Assembly: GCF_022605165.1 (NCBI RefSeq)
Contig: NC_063072.1
Span: forward strand, 372,001-436,000
Source: Purpureocillium takamizusanense
Taxonomy: Eukaryota; Ascomycota; Sordariomycetes; Hypocreales; Ophiocordycipitaceae
Direction: 5' to 3'
Length of the DNA: 64,000 bases
Part shown: one piece after another, positions 32,408 through 41,936 of the stretch
Layout of the letters: each line of letters begins with the position of its first letter
Position numbering within the stretch: the first letter of the stretch is position 1
Made by a program: the position numbers and the translations under genes
Notes under the pieces: model-generated
Databases searched by the model: none
What the model was told of the DNA's origin: nothing
What the model saw: the letters and a program-made list of their open reading frames with translations, nothing else

Positions 32408-33784
32408 ATGGCCACGCCCACCGAGGCTGGCCCCGCGCCGCCTCAGCCCGTCCCTGAGCAGCAGCAGCAGAAGCCCATCCACAGCCTGGTCCTCGACACG
32501 GGCCCGCTCATCAAGAACGACCCCCCCGTCAGCACCCTCCTCGCCAGGGCCGAGCGGCTGTACACGCTACCGGTGATCCTGAGCGAGATCCGCGACGCCG
32601 TCACCCTCGCGCGCGTCGAGACGACGCTCCTGCCGTTCCTCATGGTGCGCGCCCCGCGCCCGGAGAGCGTCCGCCACATCCGCGACTTTGCCCGCCGCAC
32701 GGGCGACCTGGCGGTGCTGAGCAGGCCGGACGTCGACGTCCTCGCCCTCGGGTACGAGCTCGAGTGCGAGCGCAACGGCGGGGACTGGCGGCTGAGGAAC
32801 ACGCCCGGGCAAAAGGGCCTGAACGGGCGGCCGGGCGACAAGGAGAGCAGGGATGAGCAACCTACGACATCAGATGCGGAGGCTGCGGTCCAAGATCCAG
32901 TGGAGGATGCCGCTGGTGCGTCGCAAGGCGAGGAAGCTGCTCCGTTAGAACAGCAGGTGGAGGAGAAGCTCGAAAAATTGGACCTGAACGAGGCCTCCGT
33001 TGGCCAGGAACCGCTCGTCGAGTCATCAGACGCCGACAACGTCCAAGCCCCAGAGGCCTCTGGAGAGAAGCAAGACGAGGTCGTGTCCGCACAGCAAGAC
33101 GCAGAAGAGGAAGGCTCGGACTCGGACTCGGACGGCTGGATCACGCCCTCCAACGTCAAGAAGCACAAGGACCACGACGCCAACGCGGCAGCCCACCCCT
33201 CGGGCGGCTCCTCCTCCTCCTCCACGCCGCTCGTCCTGCAGGCCGCGGTCCTCACCTCCGACTACGCCATGCAGAACGTGGCGCTGCGCATGAACCTCAA
33301 CCTCGTGGCGCCGTCGCTGGCGCGCATCACGCGGCTCAAGAGCTGGGTCCTGCGGTGCCACGGCTGCTTCGCCGTCACCAAGGACATGGAGAAGCAGTTC
33401 TGCCCGTCGTGCGGCCAGCCGACACTCATGCGCGCCAGCTGCTCGACCGACGAGCGCGGCAACTTCCGCGTCCACCTCAAGAAGAACTTCCAGTGGAACA
33501 ACCGCGGCAACGTCTACAGCGTGCCCAAGCCCGTGCACGGCAGCGCCAACGGCCGTCACCGCGACGGCGGCGGTGGAAAGAACGGCTGGGGCTCGGACCT
33601 GGTGCTGGCCGAGGACCAGAAGGAGTACACGCGCGCGCAGGACGAGCAGCGCAGGGAGCGCCGCCTCGACGTCATGGACCAGGACTACCTGCCGGGGATC
33701 TTGACGGGGTCGCGGTCCGGCGGCAGGGGCGGCAAGCTTCGCGTGGGCGCTGGACGTAACGTCAATTCGAAGCGCAAGCATTAA
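32408..33784 (+). CDS. nob1: NOB1, 20S pre-rRNA D-site endonuclease
   Basis: Single exon, 458 aa. The N-terminal PIN domain begins LVLDTGPLIKND (catalytic Asp ~30), with SEIRDAVTLARVE, a LSRPDVDVLALGYELE segment and, after a long acidic Gln/Glu/Ser-rich insert (~residues 140-260), the last PIN strand VLTSDYAMQNVALRMNLNL. A zinc ribbon follows (CHGC...CPSCG), then the conserved KNFQWNNRGNVYSVPKP and a basic tail. NOB1 cleaves site D to make the 3' end of 18S rRNA in the cytoplasmic pre-40S particle. The acidic insert between PIN halves is normal for NOB1. A CA repeat (about 32390-32404) abuts the start codon. It converges on NOP10, another ribosome-biogenesis gene. Confidence 0.96.
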   Translation: MATPTEAGPAPPQPVPEQQQQKPIHSLVLDTGPLIKNDPPVSTLLARAERLYTLPVILSEIRDAVTLARVETTLLPFLMVRAPRPESVRHIRDFARRTGDLAVLSRPDVDVLALGYELECERNGGDWRLRNTPGQKGLNGRPGDKESRDEQPTTSDAEAAVQDPVEDAAGASQGEEAAPLEQQVEEKLEKLDLNEASVGQEPLVESSDADNVQAPEASGEKQDEVVSAQQDAEEEGSDSDSDGWITPSNVKKHKDHDANAAAHPSGGSSSSSTPLVLQAAVLTSDYAMQNVALRMNLNLVAPSLARITRLKSWVLRCHGCFAVTKDMEKQFCPSCGQPTLMRASCSTDERGNFRVHLKKNFQWNNRGNVYSVPKPVHGSANGRHRDGGGGKNGWGSDLVLAEDQKEYTRAQDEQRRERRLDVMDQDYLPGILTGSRSGGRGGKLRVGAGRNVNSKRKH

Positions 33785-34316
33785 ATGGGAGAAGAAGAAG
33801 AAGAAGAAAAGAAACAAGGCCGGAATACGTCTGTCCGTCTGTCCGTCTGTCCGTCTGTCTGGGGGGTTATAGCGTAATGTTGCTACGACTTTCAATCGGC
33901 ACCCATCACCATCATCACCATCATCATCATAGAGGCGTACGTGGGCATACAAGGGCGAAATGCTCGTAAATTGCATTACATTGCATTGCATCTGATTTGA
34001 ACTGAACTGAATCGGAAATCCAAACTCCGAGGCCGTGGTAACCGTGGCCCGCAAACGCCAGCCCATGAGGTTCCCTCAACCCACCTCTCTCCCCCAACTC
34101 ACAAGACGAGGGCTGGAGCGCGAGCAGCCACCTGTCCAGCCTTGTCGTCTCCCCTAGTCACTTTTCGCGCTTTACTCCTCCTCGCCGTCTTTGTCGTAGT
34201 CGTCCGCTTCAACTCCAGCCTTGTTGTTGCCTCTCCCATACATTGACACACGTCTATCCCCCTCGCGCATCTTTTGTCGTTATGGTCGTGCGATTCGGCG
34301 CGCTGTCGCTGTCAAT
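33785..34316. other. convergent 3' intergenic spacer with repeats
   Basis: About 530 bases between the NOB1 and NOP10 stop codons. It contains a GAA run (33789-33811), a GTCTGTCC tandem repeat (about 33829-33860) and a CATCAT tract (33906-33931). No gene seen. Confidence 0.6.
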
Positions 34317-34769
34317 TTACTGCTTCTCCTCCGCTGCAAGGACTCCAGTTAGCATATGTACACACAAGCACACACACAAGCACACAAGCCCATAAGACGC
34401 AGCGCCCTCAATCCCTTCCACGAGTGCCAAAACTCCCAAGCCCGAACCAAACCAAACCAAACCCGGAACCAAACAACCGCCAAGGTAATGAAAGAACATC
34501 AATTGACACAGGACGGGGCTAATTCGTTCGTAGCAAGGGAAGATGAGGCGCGGAACAATGGCCAAGGAAGGAAGGGAAGGAGGGGGGCACTCACGCTGCT
34601 GGGTCAACAGCAGGCCGAAGCGGCGCTTCAGCGTCACCCGCTGCCGGGACCACTTGTCGTCGGGCGAGAAGCGCGCCGGGTGCGCCGACTTGGTGACCTG
34701 CCCGTGGGCGACCTTTTTGAGCGTGTAGAGGCGGTTGCCCTGCGCGTCGAGCGTGTACATGAGATGCAT
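34317..34769 (-). CDS. nop10: NOP10, H/ACA snoRNP subunit
   Basis: Two exons on the minus strand: 34769-34595 (58 codons plus one base) and 34333-34317 (17 bases), total 63 aa. The first exon carries the whole NOP10 fold: [19 protein letters not shown], the [16 protein letters not shown] core and [11 protein letters not shown]. The last exon adds only PEEKQ. The 261-nt intron has a GTGAGT donor, a TGCTAAC branch and a CAG acceptor. NOP10 is a nucleolar component of H/ACA pseudouridylation particles with Cbf5, Nhp2 and Gar1. The usual zinc-binding cysteines of archaeal Nop10 are absent, as in other eukaryotes. Confidence 0.93.
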   Translation of the reverse strand: MHLMYTLDAQGNRLYTLKKVAHGQVTKSAHPARFSPDDKWSRQRVTLKRRFGLLLTQQRECPPPSLPSLAIVPRLIFPCYERISPVLCQLMFFHYLGGCLVPGLVWFGSGLGVLALVEGIEGAASYGLVCLCVCLCVHMLTGVLAAEEKQ

Positions 34770-36185
34770 CGTGATGTAGAGGCCTTGCGTTTTGTTTCGG
34801 TTCCGGTTTTGGTTTCGCCGTGTCTTTTTTTCTTTCTTTTTTTGGGTCGTTGTGTGGCGAGGGGGGGTTGCGTGTGCTTGCACGACGGACGGGCGTTTGC
34901 GCGGCAAACAAGAGAGAGAAAGAGAGTTGGGTTTTGTTCGCGGGTGGTGAGAAGTGGTGATACTGGATGGGGTGTGCTTGCGGCGGTGGGTTGGGTGGGT
35001 GGTGTTGAAAAATTTCGGAGGACCGCGCCGCCGCGCTGGATAGTGGGTCACGTGCCTGCTTATCGATTTCCGGTGGGTGGTTGCGCCAACGACCTTGAAC
35101 GCCGATGAGCCAGCCTCGTCTCGTATATTACGTAGTGTCCCACGGCGTTGCGTAGCGGGTCATAGATAGCTATTAAAGAGCGTAGGCCGTCCGGCCTGCA
35201 GCATAGCCGTAAAGCTTATCCGACCCGTTGCGATCCGCGCAGTACTAGCTTGTCATCCTACATTCGTAGGCGTCAACTTTACACTATTTACGAAGTAATT
35301 AGGCCCGGAGGATTCCAGTTTTCAATCATTCGAGATACACCGTCGTACGTAGGTGAGGGACATAAGACGCAATATATATATATAGCTCCATATCTCACAC
35401 TCCACGATCTCATACTGTTTCAAGAATTTCACCTTAGTGCCTTCCACATAGCTCTCCGACATAGGCAGTACGCAAGAGCCTTTATCTTACAGTATTCGAA
35501 TGTCACGCTACATGTCTTCTCGATAGATGTCTTCCTACTACAGCCTGATGAACATTCAATGTTGCATGGCGGCGGGAAGGCTCAAGTTAGTCTTCCTTCA
35601 TACCTGAGGTTCCTTCTGCTCGCAGAGACGAGGGATGAATGGTGATGGGGGATGCTACAAAAGGACTACTGGAACAAGTTCGTTTTGATGCAGATGTATT
35701 TGTATGTGAGGCTGAGTTTTATATGTGTGTGATGTGTGCGTCTGTGTCAGTGTCTTTAGCGCTCGACAATAAAGTGCAGCCTGTTGCCCGCTTAGTATGT
35801 TTGTTAGAGGAGCACCATGTACAAAGTATAGCTATGCCGTTTCTCTATTTAATGGCTCATCCAAGATCCGCCAAGTTGGGGCCTAAAAGGGCCACACTGT
35901 CCCCTGCTGGGCTGCCGGGCTACAGCCACGGCATTTATGCCAGCGGGCCGCGCGAGCGCTACGCGCACTAAAGGCATCGCAGGATGCCGAGCTGCAGCCT
36001 CTAGAGCAGCTGGGTGCGCGCGATTGAGGCCTGAGAGCAGACCAGCTCGCTACGTACAGCGGCATATGGAACGGCACTGTGACTCGCTATGGGATAGGGG
36101 TTGCTTTGCTATTGTCCGTCACGGGCTTGGCAGGCCACGGCATGTGTGGATAGAGATACGCATGACTGTAAAGAATGATACTTAT
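34770..36185. other. intergenic, degenerate sequence
   Basis: About 1.4 kb between the NOP10 start and the 3' end of a secreted-protein gene. The NOP10-proximal 350 bases are the likely promoter. The rest is of mixed composition, with an AT run at 35371-35382. Short frames show no motifs. Confidence 0.4.
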
Positions 36186-36870
36186 TTAAAATTGAAATTC
36201 GAACTCAGAGACGATGCGAAAATTCCGCTCGCCATCACTCCTAATATAATCGCGGGACCATTCCTTCGACTCGGCCGCCGTCCAGAGTGGCCAGGAGATC
36301 TCGGCGTTTTTATCACATACCGCCCTCTTCTTCCCCTTGGGCGTCTTGCACCTTAGTGGAGGTCGACACTATTCCAAATCAGCCCTGCGGTCCAAGTGCC
36401 CGAAGCGGCCTTGTTGGAGGATACATGTACGGAAGGGGGCTGCCATGGGTTGACAAGAGCCGGGGTACGCGTGCGTGGGCATCAGACTTACTCGGTGGCT
36501 CCGATCACAACGCCGTACAGTCCAACCAGGATCGACCAGAAGGGCTTCTCCAGCCTTGATGTTCTCTTCGGCTTGGTATCGCCATATTCTCTCGTAACAC
36601 TCCCCATTGGTCAAACACCTCTAGGCACATGGCAGCGTAAGCACTCGTTCCTCTAACAACATATTGATCAAGAGAAGCGATGTTGTTGCTCACCCCCCAC
36701 GCATCTTCATGCGTGTTGCGCCAGTGGGCGATGTTTTCTCTGAAGGTGTCCAGGTCCTTGACTGTAACTCTGGCCTTCTTCGGTTGCTCTGGTTGCGTTG
36801 ATTTGTCCATGGCCAGCACGAGGCCATAGAGCGTCATCAAGAGTAGAAAGAGAGCGGTTCTAACGCTCAT
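36186..36870 (-). CDS. small secreted cysteine protein, member A of a three-gene family
   Basis: Predicted exons on the minus strand: 36870-36694 (59 codons), 36620-36492 (43 codons) and 36368-36186 (60 codons plus stop), both introns in phase 0. About 162 aa. Signal peptide MSVRTALFLLLMTLYGLVLA. Exon 1 ends ...EDAWG. Exon 2 begins RC and ends CDRSHR. Exon 3 begins with Cys. Six cysteines at about 61, 67, 97, 103, 109 and 119 (spacings 5, 29, 5, 5, 9) match the two paralogs at 38631 and 40722. Donors are GTGAGC and GTAAGT, acceptors CTAG and AATAG. Exon 3 has alternative acceptors (for example after 36410) that would give a shorter tail lacking cysteines. The chosen one is supported by the family pattern. 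Function unknown; secreted and disulfide-rich, so effector-like. It is the most divergent member and lies on the opposite strand. Confidence 0.6.
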
Positions 36871-38630
36871 CGCGTCCGACTCGCCGCAAAAGTTTGCGCG
36901 TTGGCCAAAGGGTAAAGGCAAGCAGCCAGTAGCTTAGATAGCGGGTTGAAACGGTGCCGTACTGACGTCTGGGGAGGAAAAGAAGGAGGCGGAGAAGCAG
37001 ACAGCAACACTGTAGTTATATAGACTTGATATCTGCACAGATATTGCCGCAATGCGTGCGCGAAAAAAAAAAACCATGGTTCGTATGGATGACCAACAGG
37101 GCGGGTTGATGTTTCAACATTCAACGCCGCCCTGGCCATCAAGGCCCCGCATCTCCTTATCGACACAGCAGCAGGGCGATGACATGACCTTTTCCTTACG
37201 ACATCATATCGTGTGCTTCCAAGAACGATGGCGCAGCGCCAGCCATATACCAGGTCCAATGTCCATGTCGGGCGTAAGGCCTGGCAATATGACATGAACG
37301 ACAAGGCAAAATGTACGGAGTATGAGAAGGGGCTGTTGAGGTGATGGGATCATGGCCTTTATCATGATCGCTTTAGACCCCGAAGTAGCATGCAAATCAC
37401 CATACGTTCTCCAGCAGACGAAACCACTTTCTGAAAAAGTTCATTCCTTGTAGGTGCACGGAGGTTGGTTGTAGTTGGTCAATCCCGCCGCAAAAAAAAA
37501 AGGCGGCTGGCTAGCCGGGTCCCTTGGCGCAGGAAGCGACCTACATGGAGGCCAACAGGGGTTGAAGATAAACGGATGAGGGGGGAACGAAACTGCACAG
37601 GAGAGTCCACGGTTGTGGACATCGAGGTTGCTTGTCTGCTCTTGGCACGTAGCATTTCCTTTGCGGTTAATGTGTGAGCGCAACCCAAACTCTAGTGATG
37701 CAATTCGACATGGGCATCTTTTATTGACCCCACGTGAATGCCTTTGCTTTGAACAGAAGGGAGAGCACCTTGCTTGTCTCGCAAGCACGATTCTCTTCCG
37801 TAACGACCGCAACCTCGTTTACAAAACGGCAACAGGGAGTGTCACGTTCGACACATGTACACGAGTAACGATGACCAAGGCGCATGACCGTCAACCCGAT
37901 CGCATGCACCTGTATGGTTACGCATGGGCTTTCAAAATGAAGACGAACCATTCATCACCCCTCTGATGGGCAAAGTCGCCTATGCCCTGCGCGATTTGCA
38001 GGGGCCGTACTTGGTGTCCAGGATGCAGCACAGAGGTTTGAGCACCGACGCCCCTTACCGTGCGCACAACACGCATCACCGGCTCGTTCGCCGCTGAGTC
38101 GTTGAACAATGCACTGACCCTCGCCCGGGTCAGGACATGCTTCCACTGCCGTAGCGGCGGGGCGCGTGTCGCCTTGCTACGCAGTGCCTCGCGAAGTCAC
38201 GGACAGTGCAGGGACGCAGAAGGCCCCGGGCGACACGGCGTTGGGTCGGGTTGCGCAAGGCCTGCTTCGCAATCATCTACATTTGACGCAGGTCATGCTC
38301 GACGGTGAAGTAGCCTCGACCAAGTACGTAAGTGTTAGCCAAGAAGCCGGTGTAAATTCGTGGGTAGCCGTTGGGCCAAACGGCTAGAGTGATTGCTTAG
38401 AACTCTGTGAATTGGTAACCAAGCTCTTCTGGTCTTTCTTATTACTAGACTTCTATGCGCCAATATGAATGATGAACCCTGCCATCGCCTCCTTTCGTTT
38501 TCACGTCCCTCTATGGCAAGACGTCTTGGAGTCCTCCAAGGCAACTCGCAACATTGCTTCGCATCGCACAACCATCAATACGAAGTACTAGCAGACAGAC
38601 CTTCCTGGGACGGGAGGAAAACCGACCACC
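36871..38630. other. divergent promoter region between family members A and B
   Basis: About 1.76 kb between the two divergently transcribed secreted-protein genes. I searched it by eye for a further exon with the family's cysteine pattern and found none. Frames are short and without motifs. Confidence 0.45.
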
Positions 38631-39321
38631 ATGAAGCACCTCGGCCTCGCACTCCCATCAACGCTGCTACTGCTGCTCTTCAGTGGCGGGAGCCACGCGA
38701 AGGGAAGACACTGGATGAGTGCCCTCGACGGGCCGCAGGACTTGAAGACGGCCCAGGTGTCCGTTCAGGAGTGGAACGGCAACATCACGGGGGTAAGTGA
38801 GCACTGGGCTTCCGGTCGACCCCCGTTTTCTCTTCCCATATTCCACACCCCGTCTTGTCCAAAAGCAGGCGTCCGGGATCCCACGTGAAGGTGAAAGCTA
38901 ATCAGAAGCTTCCCCCGGTACCCGTCTCGCGATGCAGGAATGCTCAGAAACCACTCAGAGATGCGAATTTTCCAACTTCGCGGTAATTGATCCTCGGTAC
39001 AACTACAACAATGGCCAGCCCGTGAAGTTCAGCCATATAAAACGTGGCCTGCCTTGCGCCAAGGATAAACCGGTAAGCAATGGCGCGGCCCTTGAAGATG
39101 GCCAGCAGACACCAGCCCATTATGATTGGAAATAAGTGACGGGATCTTGGGCTGACCAAGAAACCCCCTTCTCTACCGATATATAACAGTGCAAAAACCC
39201 GCCCGGCAAATGCCAGCATCCGGATCCCAACCGCGCTGCAGATTGCACCGTGCCCTGGAAGGCCGGAAGCACGCGGCAGGCCGAACCGTCTGTGGCACCT
39301 TCGTCGACCGGGGGCCGTTGA
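38631..39321 (+). CDS. small secreted cysteine protein, member B of a three-gene family
   Basis: Exons 38631-38792 (54 codons), 38938-39072 (45 codons) and 39190-39321 (43 codons plus stop). Both introns are phase 0 with GTAAGT and GTAAGC donors. 142 aa. Signal peptide of about 23 residues (MKHLGLALPSTLLLLLFSGG, then SHA). Exon 1 ends EWNGNITG. Exon 2 is the conserved block, starting ECSETTQRC and ending GLPCAKDKP. Exon 3 begins CKNPPGKC. Cysteines at about 56, 63, 94, 100, 107 and 118 (spacings 6, 30, 5, 6, 10). The tail after the last cysteine is Ser/Pro/Gly-rich. It resembles member C in exon 2 (C-x3-TQ-x-C-x-F) and shares splice positions with both relatives. No known family recognised. 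Expected to be secreted with three disulfides. Confidence 0.75.
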
Positions 39322-40189
39322 TACTGCCGTGGTGCGGGGGGAGAGCCTATGCTGTATCTGCAGAGAGCTCCGGCTGGCGGTAGACTCGACCTGCACCGGG
39401 GGCGTAATGCAGTGTGCAACATCATGCGGGAGGTTGAAGTTGATTGGGGCGAGGATGCATGCGTTGGTGGATATTTTCCGCGGGGTGGGGGATATGGAGA
39501 GACTTTGACGAGACTTGAAAAAGTAGAATGACTTGTGTCGATGCAGTTTATCGCGATGTACCAAGCGACGGATACCCGCTATGCGGCAAAGACGAGGCAG
39601 CCTATAGAACTCAAGAAACGGCTCAATTGCTATATCACCATGGTTAGTCCAGTCACCAGCACGACGTTTCCCTTGTGTGTTCCACCACCCGCCCTTTCTC
39701 CCTTGAATAGCTGACCGATGTCCTCAGCGTCTTGAATGTTCTACTTCTTCGTCCTCCTCCAGTCCTCTTCTCGTACGCCTCCTCACAACAGACGTTACCA
39801 TGCCAAAAAGAAGAAGATGAAAGAAGAAAAAAGACATTAAAAACGAATAGCACCCAAGGTCCATGGCCAAGTTATGTCATCTTCCCCTTCACCACACAGT
39901 AGATCAGATACTGGCCTCCCCTCGAACACTCAGCCCTCCTCCCGCAAATATCCAACTCACCACATGACCCTCGCCGCGCACCAAGAAGGGTAGGTCAAAA
40001 AAAAAAAAGAAAATACGGAAGAAGCCGCCAAACGCACGGTTGAGTACCCATCTCCGGTGCGTGCGTGCCCAACCCACCCAGCAAGACACGCACACGCACA
40101 CACACACACACACGTGCCATGTCGCTGAAACAACTCCAGGCCCTACCATTTTGCAAATAAGCACAGGCATCCGGGGAAGCGAAAAGATA

Positions 40190-40224
40190 AGAAGGACAAG
40201 AAGAAGAAGAAGAAGAAGAAGAAG
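40190..40224. repeat. (AAG)n microsatellite
   Basis: About eleven AAG trinucleotide units in tandem in the spacer between two secreted-protein genes. Confidence 0.85.
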
Positions 40225-40308
40225 GGCAAAATTGGCAAAGCTTTAGTCAAACGACGTTGTGAACGAGCTGTGTTACGGGCCCCATTCATGTAAACGAGTT
40301 GTCGTTGC

Positions 40309-40339
40309 AGCATCATCATCATCATCATCATCATCATCA
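40309..40339. repeat. (ATC)n microsatellite
   Basis: About ten ATC units in tandem, 85 bases after the AAG tract. Confidence 0.85.
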
Positions 40340-40721
40340 GCAACGCGCCAGCCCGGCACCGGCGGCGTCAGTGCGTGCGTGCGTGCGTGCGTGCCAGGCT
40401 TGAATGAACTGACGTAAAAACGGATTTCATGGAGTGAATTCCCTCTGCACGTCGGCTATGCCATGATATTGACCAGAAAAACCCCCCCTATATTATCCAT
40501 ACAACCCTCCTCTTCCCGCTTCCTTGCCCCCCGTTCTTCTTCTTCCTCCTTTCTTTCCCCTTTTCCACACCGTTCCAACACGGAGCAGGAGGATAACAGA
40601 ACGGATTACTCTTCGGTTTTTCTTCTTCTTCTTTCTTTTCACAAAACACGACCAATAACGCCCAACAGGACAGCTTTCCTTCCTGGCCCCCCCCCCCCGC
40701 GTCCCATTCGGATCGGAAACC

Positions 40722-41573
40722 ATGGCACGAAGCAGCCTCATCCCCTCCCCCGCCTCGCTCCTGCTCCTCCTGCTGCTGCCCCTCCTCGGCAGCAGCCACC
40801 CCGGCAGCGGCGGCTTCGGCGACGTGCCGGCCGACCTCCGATTCCACGGCAGCTACCCCAGCGAGGACGACGCCAATGACGCAATCAGAAAGTTCAACTG
40901 GAACAGCCTCGGGGTGCGTTAGGGTTATGGTTGTGTCCTTACCCCCCCCCCCCCCCGGGCGCGCGCCCCGTGCCGTTTGTTTTTTTTTCGTTCTTTTTTT
41001 TTTGAACCCCCTTTCCCACAACCACACTATACCTACAGTCGTTATTGAACGAGCTCGAACCATTGAACCAAGTAAAACTAAAGAACACCTGCGGGGGGCC
41101 GGGGTGGGGGGGTTGTCAACCACCACCACCCCGACTCTTTGCACACGCACGCAGAAATGCGACGACGTAACCCAGACCTGCTGCTTCGAGTACGCATTGA
41201 TCGTCTTCCCGGAAAGGATGGTCGTCGGGCACCCGTGGGACGTCCATATCGGTGTGACGACGAAACCTTGCCATTCGTGGCCCCGTGTAAGTCCCCCCCC
41301 CCTCCACCCGGATCCCTTCCGACCACCACAACCTACATAACCCTACCTACTTTACCCACCTTACCCACCTTACCTACCTTACCTACCTTACCTACCACCA
41401 AAGTCAGATTACACCAGGCCCCCTGGCAAGCAAAACAAAGAAAGACACGAAAACATTGAAATAAAGAACCCATATTGGCTAACAAATTTTGTCGCGTTGC
41501 CTAGTGCCCTGAGGGGGGCGGCAATTGTCGGTTTTACGAGGTCACAGATAAGAGTGTGTTTTGCCTCTACTAG
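40722..41573 (+). CDS. small secreted cysteine protein, member C of a three-gene family
   Basis: Exons 40722-40913 (64 codons), 41155-41286 (44 codons) and 41505-41573 (22 codons plus stop). Both introns are phase 0 with GTGCGT and GTAAGT donors, and a GGCTAAC branch site lies in the second. 130 aa. Signal peptide with a poly-Leu core (SLLLLLLLPLLGSS). Exon 1 ends FNWNSLG. Exon 2 begins KCDDVTQTCCF and ends PCHSWPR. Exon 3 begins CPEGGGNC and ends CLY. Family cysteines at about 66, 73, 103, 109, 116 and 128 (spacings 6, 29, 5, 6, 11), plus one extra Cys at 74. It resembles member B in exon 2 and shares identical intron phases and positions. Function unknown; effector-type secreted protein. 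Confidence 0.75.
41345..41398. repeat. TTACCTACC/TTACCCACC minisatellite in an intron
   Basis: About six copies of a nine-base unit within the second intron of family member C. It expands the intron without touching exons. Confidence 0.8.
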
Positions 41574-41936
41574 CTAGTACCGGCGGCTGTGTAGGTTGGT
41601 GACGACACGAAGGAAATCAGAGTCAACATGCGCCTCATCGCATCGAAAGAAATCTTGGGAGTTGGCAAGTACTGTTTGTATTCAATCGCAGCTAGGAGCA
41701 CCAAAGAAAACACTGGGTTATTCAAAGACAGAAACGGATTCGCGGCCAGACCGGATCAATTTGATAGGGATTTGGCCCACCAAAGAAAAACAAGAAAACG
41801 CACGCATCAGCAGGCGCGTCATGACCGAGTGATTCGGCCAGCCCGAGTCAAAGTATAGAAACCGCAAAGGCACAATCAGGAGCAACTGGCACAGAGACCG
41901 CCGTCAACACAACACCCAGGGTCCAATCACATCACA
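41574..41936. other. short convergent spacer
   Basis: About 360 bases between the stop codons of family member C (plus) and SPE2 (minus). Frames present are short and featureless. Confidence 0.5.

Larger units (their letters stand above)
39322..40721. other. intergenic between members B and C, repeat-rich
   Basis: About 1.4 kb. It contains a CA run (40088-40112), an AAG tract (40190-40224), an ATC tract (40309-40339) and a GTGC tract (40373-40394). A frame near 39537-39657 starts with Cys codons but shows no family pattern. No gene called. The last ~250 bases are pyrimidine-rich, as expected of member C's leader. Confidence 0.5.

Noticed and set aside
39537..39657. Candidate fourth exon set for the secreted cysteine family
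   Set aside because: Only two cysteines, the spacing does not match, and there is no upstream signal-peptide exon with a phase-0 donor.
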